Assembly (NCBI GenBank): GCA_964501525.1
Contig: CAZCSI010000008.1
Location: forward strand, 1 to 21,586
Direction of reading: 5' to 3'
Source: CAYLVJ01 sp964501525
Lineage (GTDB): Bacteria; Patescibacteriota; Minisyncoccia; Minisyncoccales; CAYTKG01
DNA: 21,586 bases
A model generated the notes under the pieces. That model was not told the origin of the DNA. It made no database searches and saw only the letters and a list, made by a program, of their open reading frames with translations. The translations under genes were made by a program, and so were the position numbers. Positions 6,721-12,445 of this stretch are shown piece by piece; the first letter of the stretch is position 1, and every line of letters starts with the position of its first letter.

Positions 6721-6787
6721 TCCCGGACAGGCCTGTACGGTCCAACGGGAAAAGAAACTGTTCTTTATTATTACAAGGAGGTGTGTT
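6721..6787 (+). promoter_or_regulatory. Structured leader and strong ribosome-binding site for the 48-codon ORF
   Basis: TCCCG (6721-6725) and CGGGA (6746-6750) enclose further pairing around CAGGCCTG, so the region can fold into an imperfect hairpin. AAGGAGGTG at 6775-6783 is a near-perfect Shine-Dalgarno site, 6 bases before a TTG codon. I find no convincing -35/-10 pair here. Confidence 0.45.
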
Positions 6788-6934
6788 TTGCTTGGCTATA
6801 GGTTGGAGGACAGAGACGAGTACGTAGAAAAGGAGCATCGGCGCCGGCTTCGTCTCATGGAAGCCCGGGATAAGGCTGAGAAACCTCAACAGGAGACCAG
6901 GAAAAGGAAGGCCCCTAAAAAAGGAGGTGAGTAA
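6788..6934 (+). CDS. 48-residue highly charged small protein (TTG start)
   Basis: The start is placed at TTG 6788 because AAGGAGGTG lies exactly 6 bases upstream. Extending the frame to the ATG at 6716 would run into the terminator and hairpin region. The 48-residue product (LGYRLEDRDEYVEKEHRRRL ... KRKAPKKGGE) is about half charged. Its N-terminal half is likely helical and its C-terminus is lysine-rich, suggesting a nucleic-acid- or ribosome-binding peptide, though no family is recognised. The end of this ORF contains AAAGGAGGTGAG, which serves as the ribosome-binding site for the next ORF. The two are therefore probably cotranscribed and translationally linked. Confidence 0.55.
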   Translation: MLGYRLEDRDEYVEKEHRRRLRLMEARDKAEKPQQETRKRKAPKKGGE

Positions 6935-6935
6935 A

Positions 6936-7052
6936 ATGGGGATAGTCGCCGTAATAGAAAAGCAGGTTCAGCAGGAGGTAAGGCAGGAAAAGGAGCGGGC
7001 CAGAGAGGCCGCAAAGAAGACCAAGGGTCGGTCCAAGAAAGCTTCTTCCTAG
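6936..7052 (+). CDS. 38-residue basic/coiled small protein
   Basis: ATG 6936 follows AAAGGAGGTGAG by about 7 bases and begins one base after the previous stop. The 38-residue product reads MGIVAVIEKQVQQEVRQEKE, then RAREAAKKTKGRSKKASS. It has a short hydrophobic start, a Gln/Glu-rich helix and a Lys/Ser tail resembling the basic tails of histone H1-like or ribosome-associated peptides. The role is unknown. A strong terminator follows 25 bases after the stop, closing a two-gene unit. Codons resemble those of the 41- and 48-codon ORFs more than those of the large neighbours. Confidence 0.55.
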   Translation: MGIVAVIEKQVQQEVRQEKERAREAAKKTKGRSKKASS

Positions 7053-7077
7053 CCAAGCGAGGCTGGCTCTTCTAAGT

Positions 7078-7107
7078 AAAAGGCCGGAAATAGTTTCCGG
7101 CCTTTTT
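7078..7107. terminator. Strong intrinsic terminator
   Basis: AAAAGGCCGGAAA and TTTCCGGCCTTTT form a perfect 13-bp stem with a TAG loop, ending in T. It is A/T-flanked on both sides and so could work in both directions. It separates the small-ORF region from the permease gene. Confidence 0.9.
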
Positions 7108-7188
7108 GTTTTCAGGTTGTTCAATTCATTCATTTTTTTGTTTTTTTGTGATAAGTTATTAGAAGATTGGAGTTTGTGAAATCTTACC

Positions 7189-8337
7189 ATGCTGGATGAT
7201 AAAATAAAAAAGGAATGGCGGGCGGTGGCGGTGTTGGCGGGCACGACTATCGGGGCCGGAATGTTCGGGCTGCCTTTTGTTTTTTCAAAACTGGGCTTTT
7301 TTCCGACTCTTTTTTATCTTTTAGGCCTGGGAGCAGTGATGGCCTTATTAAACCTAATTTACGGAGAAGTTATTCTGCGTACACCCGGAGACCATCAGAT
7401 CTCAGGTTATCTTCGTCTCTACCTTAATGACAACACAGAACTTTTGGGCGCGGTCAATACTTTCAGTTTTTTCGTTTCCGCTTACGGAGCCCTCCTTGCT
7501 TATGGAATCAAGATAGGCGAGTTTTTACAGATGATTCTCGGGTTTGGCAGTCCAATCCTGTTCAGTGTCTTGTTTTATCTGTTCGCGTGTGCAGCTTTTT
7601 ATTCCGGGCTTCGCTCCATTTCTCTTTTAGAACTGTTGATAACGGGTTTAGTTGTTTTTTCCATAATTATCTTTTTTATTTTTAGTATTGGTAAATTCGA
7701 CCTCACTCACCTTACAGGCTTCAGCCCTCTTTACCTGATGCTTCCTTACGGTGTTATATTTTTCGCTCTCAACGGAACCTCGGTTGTGCCGGAGATGGAA
7801 GAGATACTGAGAAAAAATCCGGAGAAACTAAAAAAAAGTATTGTAGTCGGCACTCTTATTCCTATTTTTGTCTACCTTGTTTTTTCTTTTGTGATAGTGG
7901 GAAACTGCGGTCCTTTCACCTCGGAAGATGCTCTTTCCTGTTTGTTCCCGCTTTTTCCCAACTGGATTGTAAAACTGGGAGCCCTGATCGGTATTCTTGC
8001 TATGGCCAGTTCTTTCTTGACCTTGGCCTATGTGCTCAGGGAGTCCTGGTTTCGTGATTTTAAGTTTTCTAAAACTGCCGCCTTCTTATTGGTTATTCTG
8101 CCTCCTTTTTTGTTGTATCTCTTGGGGGTGCGCAACTTTATTCGTATTCTGGATTTTAGCGGCGCTATTTCTGTCGGTCTTTTTGGAAGCTTAATCTTGT
8201 TTATGCATCAAAAATCCCGAATAAAAGGAAAGCGGGAGCCGGCTTACAGCATATTTCTGCCTCGTTTTATCCGTATATTTCTTTATATTCTGTTCATAGC
8301 GGGGGCCTTAACACCCTTTTTAACCAAGGTTTACTAA
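7189..8337 (+). CDS. APC-superfamily amino acid permease, aromatic-type (HAAAP-like)
   Basis: A 382-residue integral membrane protein with about 11 hydrophobic helices. The N-terminal AVLAGTTIGAGMFGLPFVFSKLGF is the unwound TM1 substrate-binding motif (G-x-x-I-G-A-G-M-x-x-L-P) of the tryptophan/tyrosine permease family within the APC superfamily. Helix 6 carries PYGVIFFALNGTSVVPEM, as in these carriers. It probably imports an amino acid with a proton or sodium ion; specificity cannot be read from sequence. CPR cells usually cannot make amino acids, so an importer fits. The start is ATG 7189. It is followed after one base by the phosphoesterase start, so it is likely the first gene of the 7189-10531 run. 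Confidence 0.85.
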   Translation: MLDDKIKKEWRAVAVLAGTTIGAGMFGLPFVFSKLGFFPTLFYLLGLGAVMALLNLIYGEVILRTPGDHQISGYLRLYLNDNTELLGAVNTFSFFVSAYGALLAYGIKIGEFLQMILGFGSPILFSVLFYLFACAAFYSGLRSISLLELLITGLVVFSIIIFFIFSIGKFDLTHLTGFSPLYLMLPYGVIFFALNGTSVVPEMEEILRKNPEKLKKSIVVGTLIPIFVYLVFSFVIVGNCGPFTSEDALSCLFPLFPNWIVKLGALIGILAMASSFLTLAYVLRESWFRDFKFSKTAAFLLVILPPFLLYLLGVRNFIRILDFSGAISVGLFGSLILFMHQKSRIKGKREPAYSIFLPRFIRIFLYILFIAGALTPFLTKVY

Positions 8338-8338
8338 G

Positions 8339-9172
8339 TTGCGTTTTTTAATCAGAAAACCAATTCGCATTCTAGCTTTGTTTTTTTTCGCAGGCTTTGT
8401 TTTCTTTTTGTGGGTTCGGTTCATAGAGCCCAGTGTAGTTAAGGTTGAGCAGGTCTTTATTGAAATTGAAAATTTTCCCGAGAAAGATTTAAAATTAGTG
8501 CACCTTACGGATATTCACTCTTTCGGTTATAACGAAAAAGAAAGAAGAGTGGTGCAAGAGATTAAAAAAATTGATCCGGATTTTATATTTATAACGGGAG
8601 ATATGGTCGACTGGCGAACGGAAGCCATAGAAGAATGCGCTCTTTTTTGGGAAGACATCGTGTCAGGAAAGGAAAACAGGGTTTTTGCCGTTTGGGGGAA
8701 TCACGAACACCAGAACCTTCATTTCAAGCAGATTCAAACAACGGTGGTCGAGAGCGGCATAGATGTTTTAGTTAATGAGAGGCGAAGAGTAGAGTGGGGC
8801 GACAGTTATTTTTATTTGGCGGGAGTAGATGACCCTCGGTGGGGTCACGACGATGGAGAAAAAGCAATGGGAGGCTTGGACAAGGAAACACCCATCATAC
8901 TCTTGGCCCACTCTCCGGAGATATTGAGAAGGGTAAAGCATTACCAGCCCGACCTTATCTTAGCGGGGCACACCCACGGCTGCCAAATAAACATTCCTGT
9001 TGTCTGTGATTGGTTTATTCCTCTGGCCTATGACAAGCATTACAGACAGGGACTCTTTGAGAAAGACGGCATCAAGATGTATGTTAGCCGCGGCATAGGG
9101 GAAACGATTCTCCCTATCCGCTTGAACTCTTTACCGGAGATAACGGTTATTAATATTGTGTCTCATGATTGA
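8339..9172 (+). CDS. Membrane-anchored metallophosphoesterase (YkuE/YaeI-like)
   Basis: A 277-residue calcineurin-like phosphoesterase. One N-terminal hydrophobic helix (residues 9-27) anchors it, with the catalytic domain outside the membrane. All dimetal-site motifs are visible: D58/H60 in LTDIH, G87-D88 in GDMVD, GNHEH at 120-124, H191 in LLAHSP, and GHTHG at 210-214. The order and the single-span topology match the YkuE/YaeI group, which act on phosphoesters at the cell surface, possibly lipid-linked ones. The substrate here is unknown. The start is TTG 8339, one base after the permease stop; no other in-frame start fits before the membrane helix. It overlaps the next gene by 8 bp. Confidence 0.85.
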   Translation: MRFLIRKPIRILALFFFAGFVFFLWVRFIEPSVVKVEQVFIEIENFPEKDLKLVHLTDIHSFGYNEKERRVVQEIKKIDPDFIFITGDMVDWRTEAIEECALFWEDIVSGKENRVFAVWGNHEHQNLHFKQIQTTVVESGIDVLVNERRRVEWGDSYFYLAGVDDPRWGHDDGEKAMGGLDKETPIILLAHSPEILRRVKHYQPDLILAGHTHGCQINIPVVCDWFIPLAYDKHYRQGLFEKDGIKMYVSRGIGETILPIRLNSLPEITVINIVSHD

Positions 9173-9524
9173 GAAGTTTGATTTCGGAAGAATAAAAATA
9201 GGAGACACCTTTTATGAGTTTGACGTAGAGGTTCGTTCAGACGGAAAAGTTTTGAACTGGGTGAGGGAAAAAGGCCATGTTTTTTTGCCTGAAGATATAA
9301 AGAGGGCTCTGAGCGAAAAGCCGGAGATAATTATACTGGGTACGGGGGTGTACGGAAAGGCCCGGGTTCCGCAAAAAACAAGAAAAAAAATTCAGGAACA
9401 CGGGGCAAGGTTGGTAATCGATAAAACAAAGGAGGCGGTCAGGTCTTTTAATATGATTTTAAAAAAGAACAAAGAGGCGGGCCTTGAAGAAAAACTAATC
9501 GGCCTTTTTCACTTAACGTGTTAG
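9165..9524 (+). CDS. Mth938-like (DUF498) domain protein
   Basis: A small soluble protein of 119 residues from ATG 9165. A longer form from TTG 9156 adds three residues but is less likely. It matches the Mth938/NDUFAF3-like fold: an N-terminal beta region (FGRIKIGDTFYEFDVEV), a central ILGTGVYGKARVP motif and then LVIDKTKEAVRSFN. In archaea and bacteria the family's role is unclear; the eukaryotic relatives help assemble respiratory complex I. No respiratory chain is visible here, so that role should not be carried over. It overlaps both neighbours (8 bp before, 7 bp after), which shows one compact operon. Confidence 0.75.
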   Translation: MIEKFDFGRIKIGDTFYEFDVEVRSDGKVLNWVREKGHVFLPEDIKRALSEKPEIIILGTGVYGKARVPQKTRKKIQEHGARLVIDKTKEAVRSFNMILKKNKEAGLEEKLIGLFHLTC

Positions 9525-10531
9525 CAACAAAGGACAACTTGTATTTTTTGATGGCAGGAGTGGCCTTGGCAGCCTCTCTTTTTTTAATAGGGAGCGCCTA
9601 TTACGAAGTAATTTCCGCTGCTGTTTTTTCTCCCTCAGTTTTTTCAAGACCGGAGCCGGCCGTTTCGAGAGAAAAAATAAAATTGATATTTGTGGGAGAT
9701 ATGATACTGGACAGGGGAGTAAAAACTTCTGTTCATGAAAACGGAAAAGGGGAGTTCGTTTTTCTTTTTGAAAAAAGCAGAGAGGTTTTAAAAGAAGCGG
9801 ATATCTTGTTCGGAAATTTAGAAAGCGTCATCTCTGACAAGGGAACGAGGATTGGAAGCAGGTATTCTTTCCGTGCTCCACCCGAAGCAGTGAACGGTCT
9901 AACCGAAGCCGGTTTCGATATCGTTTCCGTAGCCAATAATCATGTTTTTGACTACGGCCGGGAAGCTATGGAGGACAGCTTTATTCGTCTAAAGCAGGCG
10001 GGCATAAAAATAACCGGGGGAGGGTTTGATTATGCCGAAGCCTGCTCTCCAGTAGTAATAGAGGTCAGGGGGGTTGAGGTTGCCTTTCTTGCTTATACGG
10101 ACCTGGCTATAGAACATTGGCTGGCCGGTGAAAATAATTCCGGGATTTGTTTTTTAAAAGAGGAAAATTTAAGCAGCGGTATCCGAAAAGCGTCGTCGGA
10201 CATAGTAGTTGTTTCCATGCATTTCGGAAACGAGTATCAGGAGAAACCAACTGCCCGGCAAAAGTATTGGGCTCGAACTGCTGTTGACAGCGGTGCTGAC
10301 TTGGTTATTGGGCACCATCCCCACGTAATTCAGCCGATAGAAAACTATAACAACGGTCTTATCGCTTATTCTCTGGGTAATTTTATCTTTGATCAGAATT
10401 TTTCAGAAGAAACCATGGAGGGCCTTGTTGTGGAGGTTGAGGTCAGCAGCCAGGGGAGGGAGGCGGTTCGGCTTTACAGGGCCCAGCTCAACGATTATTT
10501 TCAACCGGAGATAATAGAGATCTCTAATTAG
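9518..10531 (+). CDS. CapA-like metallophosphatase, membrane-anchored
   Basis: A 337-residue CapA/PgsA family protein (PGA_cap domain). The N-terminal helix (about residues 8-26) anchors it outside the cell. The catalytic region shows GDMILDR (60-66), FGNLES, SVANNHVFDYG, GHHPHVIQP and YSLGNFIFDQ, the standard metal-ligand blocks of this calcineurin-related family. CapA was first tied to poly-gamma-glutamate capsule formation. Many homologs sit in genomes without capBC, as seen here, and probably process other surface polymers. The start is GTG 9518, overlapping the preceding gene by 7 bp. It is the last gene of the run and ends before a strong bidirectional terminator. Confidence 0.85.
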   Translation: MLATKDNLYFLMAGVALAASLFLIGSAYYEVISAAVFSPSVFSRPEPAVSREKIKLIFVGDMILDRGVKTSVHENGKGEFVFLFEKSREVLKEADILFGNLESVISDKGTRIGSRYSFRAPPEAVNGLTEAGFDIVSVANNHVFDYGREAMEDSFIRLKQAGIKITGGGFDYAEACSPVVIEVRGVEVAFLAYTDLAIEHWLAGENNSGICFLKEENLSSGIRKASSDIVVVSMHFGNEYQEKPTARQKYWARTAVDSGADLVIGHHPHVIQPIENYNNGLIAYSLGNFIFDQNFSEETMEGLVVEVEVSSQGREAVRLYRAQLNDYFQPEIIEISN

Positions 10532-10580
10532 CCTTTTCAGCGCTTGTTCAAACTTAAAACCCGATTAACGCTCGTAACCT

Positions 10581-10610
10581 AAAAACAACGCCGGCCGGCG
10601 TTGTTTTTTT
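10581..10610. terminator. Bidirectional terminator between capA-like gene and rtcA
   Basis: A perfect palindrome at 10581-10608 (arms AAAAACAACGCCGG and its complement, centred in CGCCGGCCGGCG) with T runs on both strands. It sits between convergent genes and can end transcription both ways. Confidence 0.9.
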
Positions 10611-10641
10611 AATCTTGTTCAAGCTCTAACTTATTCAGGTT

Positions 10642-11670
10642 CTAATCCGGGTGCCAGATAATTATGTTTTGTTCTGTTTCAAACCGGCCCTTTAAAAATT
10701 TTTCGATGACCCACATATTAGTTCGGCAGTGAGAGGTAATTTCTGAAACCTTGATCTTGCTTTCACCTGAACCCAGGGCCATATAGGGTAAAATTTGGTC
10801 AGAGGTGTATTGGTCCAGGCAGGCTTGAGAGCGAACTTCTTTTAAAAAACTCAAAGCCGCCTCTTTTCCCACTTCTTCAGCTGACTTACCCAGCTTGCCT
10901 AAGTTGTCCGCACCGAAGACAGTGTTTTTCAGATGAGCGATGATGTTGATCTGACTGCCTGTGCTTTGACAGTCATAGTATTCTATTTTTTCCTTTAACG
11001 GCAGATTAAGTTTGGATAAAACTTGTTTTACGCCCGAGGCCTGTCTCTCCGCCACTTTTTTCTCTTGCAGGTCCTGAGTGGCCCCGGAAACAATAAGCAC
11101 CTTTTGAAGAGCGGCCGGGTTTATAAGCGAGACAGATTTCAACTGAGAGGTTTCTAAAGGCCGGGATTCTGCTGTTACCCGGGCTTTGCCCTCAGGATAA
11201 AATCCGCGCCTTTTGATTTCAATGTTCACTCTCGCCCCCATCTTCTCTATGGTCTTTAAAAAAACAAATCGGAAATGATCCATAGTGGGCGAAAAGAAAG
11301 TATCAGTGGCCCCGCCTTTAAATTTAATTTTTATTTCTTTTTTACTCAGAATCGAAGGGAGAAGAAGTCCTTGGAGGACAAGAGTGATACTGCCCGCGGT
11401 TTTTATCTCTACGTCTATTTCTTTAGCCCTGGTTTGCCCTGGAGAGAAAGTGATGGAGGTGGAGTGAAGATCTGCTTTTTTGAGGCGTCCGCCGGTCAAG
11501 TCGGTGACGGCCTTTAAAAAGGCCAGGTGAGACCTTCTTAATCCTGGATTTTTTCTTCCCTGCCTGATATTGAAAACTGTGCAGGGCTTTTTTGTAACAG
11601 CGCTTAACCCAACCGCTGTGCGCAGGATCTGCCCTCCGCCTTCTTTATAGTTTCCGTTTATCTCAATCAT
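10642..11670 (-). CDS. rtcA: RNA 3'-terminal phosphate cyclase
   Basis: RtcA uses ATP to turn an RNA 3'-phosphate into a 2',3'-cyclic phosphate, through a covalent AMP-histidine intermediate. The 342-residue length is typical. Visible signatures are EGGGQILRTAVGLSA at the N-terminus, NPGLRRSHLAFLKA, and a C-terminal SHCRTNMWVIEKFL whose histidine (H314) aligns with the nucleotidylated His309 of E. coli RtcA. The conserved DQ-I-LPYMAL block precedes it. All parts needed for activity seem present. No rtcB or rtcR lies nearby; in E. coli rtcBA is controlled by RtcR. The gene stands alone on the minus strand between two + strand units and is divergent from the GreA-family gene. Confidence 0.93.
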   Translation of the reverse strand: MIEINGNYKEGGGQILRTAVGLSAVTKKPCTVFNIRQGRKNPGLRRSHLAFLKAVTDLTGGRLKKADLHSTSITFSPGQTRAKEIDVEIKTAGSITLVLQGLLLPSILSKKEIKIKFKGGATDTFFSPTMDHFRFVFLKTIEKMGARVNIEIKRRGFYPEGKARVTAESRPLETSQLKSVSLINPAALQKVLIVSGATQDLQEKKVAERQASGVKQVLSKLNLPLKEKIEYYDCQSTGSQINIIAHLKNTVFGADNLGKLGKSAEEVGKEAALSFLKEVRSQACLDQYTSDQILPYMALGSGESKIKVSEITSHCRTNMWVIEKFLKGRFETEQNIIIWHPD

Positions 11671-11749
11671 TGATTCAGTGTAGCATAAAACATGGGCCTC
11701 TTCATAAACTTTGAGCAGCTCAGAGGTGTGAAATTATATTATTGTTTTG

Positions 11750-11758
11750 TGCTATAAT
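11750..11758 (+). promoter_or_regulatory. Extended -10 promoter element upstream of the GreA gene
   Basis: TGC followed by TATAAT (11753-11758) is a perfect extended -10 box. No good -35 lies 17 bp upstream. It may add to the promoter at 11788. Confidence 0.45.
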
Positions 11759-11787
11759 CTAAAAAGAGCATCAGGCCGTGATCTTAC

Positions 11788-11816
11788 TTGACATTCCTTG
11801 TTCCGGTGTATAGGAT
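11788..11816 (+). promoter_or_regulatory. Sigma70 promoter for the GreA-family gene
   Basis: TTGACA (11788-11793), a 17-bp spacer and TAGGAT (11811-11816). The predicted start near 11823 leaves a leader of about 78 bases that holds a palindrome and an imperfect direct repeat. Confidence 0.6.
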
Positions 11817-11836
11817 TTGATATGCAGAGATTATTG

Positions 11837-11891
11837 GTATTAAGTACAGTAAAAGCTGTTGGTATTTAATATTAAATACGGTACGGGCTGT
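11837..11891 (+). repeat. Imperfect direct repeat and 18-bp palindrome in the GreA gene leader
   Basis: GTATTAAGTACAGT..GCTGT (11837-11859) recurs as ATATTAAATACGGT..GCTGT (11869-11891), with about 17 of 23 bases alike. Between and over them, GTATTTAATATTAAATAC (11862-11879) is a perfect 18-bp palindrome. It could be an operator or a leader hairpin. Confidence 0.5.
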
Positions 11892-11900
11892 AAGAAAAAT

Positions 11901-12374
11901 ATGGAAGACAAATATTATTTAACAGAAAAAGGAGCGCGGGAGATAGGGGAAGAGTTAGAGAAACTGGAGAAAGAGAAGCTCCGCGTAATTAAAGAAAGGG
12001 CTCCACAGCCACTTGATTACCGGGAGGCAGACGCTGACTATGTAAGTTATCAGGAGAACTTAGGAAGGCTGGAAAGCCGTATTAAAGAGCTGCAGAGGGC
12101 TTTGGATAACTATGAACTGATTAAACCTCCCTCAAAAGAGGAAAGGGACACGGTGCACCTCGGGGCCAAGGTGGTGGTTGAGATGGGGGGTGCGATTGAA
12201 GAGTTTAAACTGGTGGGAACCTTTGAGTCAGATCCGGCTAACTACAGGATTTCCAATAAATCACCCCTGGGTAAAGCTCTGCTGGGGAGAAAGGTGGGAG
12301 AGGAGTTTCAGGTTAAAACACCTATTGTTGACCAGACCTGCCGTATTATAAAGATCAGTTATGAGAAGTCATAA
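11901..12374 (+). CDS. greA: GreA/GreB-family transcription elongation factor
   Basis: Gre factors insert a coiled coil into the RNA polymerase secondary channel and trigger cleavage of backtracked RNA. From ATG 11901 the protein has 157 residues, close to the usual 158. An upstream frame extension to 11859 adds 14 unrelated residues and was rejected. The coiled coil covers residues 6-70 (LTEKGAREIGEELEKLEKEK ... RLESRIKELQ). The C-terminal FKBP-like domain shows ISNKSPLGKALLGRKVGEEF, a strong family signature. The tip reads LDYREADADYVSYQ where E. coli has GDLKENAEYHAA, and the coil is about two residues shorter. Acidic residues are present but shifted, so cleavage activity is likely but unproven. 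A tandem duplication covers the stop codon. Confidence 0.88.
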   Translation: MEDKYYLTEKGAREIGEELEKLEKEKLRVIKERAPQPLDYREADADYVSYQENLGRLESRIKELQRALDNYELIKPPSKEERDTVHLGAKVVVEMGGAIEEFKLVGTFESDPANYRISNKSPLGKALLGRKVGEEFQVKTPIVDQTCRIIKISYEKS

Positions 12375-12417
12375 GTTCGAAGAGCTTATATGAGAAGTCA
12401 TAAGTTCGTAGAGCTTA
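12360..12417 (+). repeat. 29-bp tandem duplication at the end of the GreA gene
   Basis: Copies at 12360-12388 and 12389-12417 differ at one base (A at 12380, T at 12409). The first copy contains the last codons and stop of the gene; the second is noncoding. The near-identity points to a recent duplication. Confidence 0.9.
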
Positions 12418-12445
12418 GCTAAAAATTTTATTACAATAATGCACC

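Noticed and set aside
6716..6787. Longer version of the 48-codon ORF from ATG 6716
   Set aside because: It would begin in the T run of a terminator and read through a hairpin; the Shine-Dalgarno site points to TTG 6788.
10642..11670. Apparent loss of the RtcA catalytic histidine (Tyr before the DQ-I-LPYMAL block)
   Set aside because: That Tyr is normal in the family. The nucleotidylated histidine is in the later SHCRTN motif, where H314 is present.
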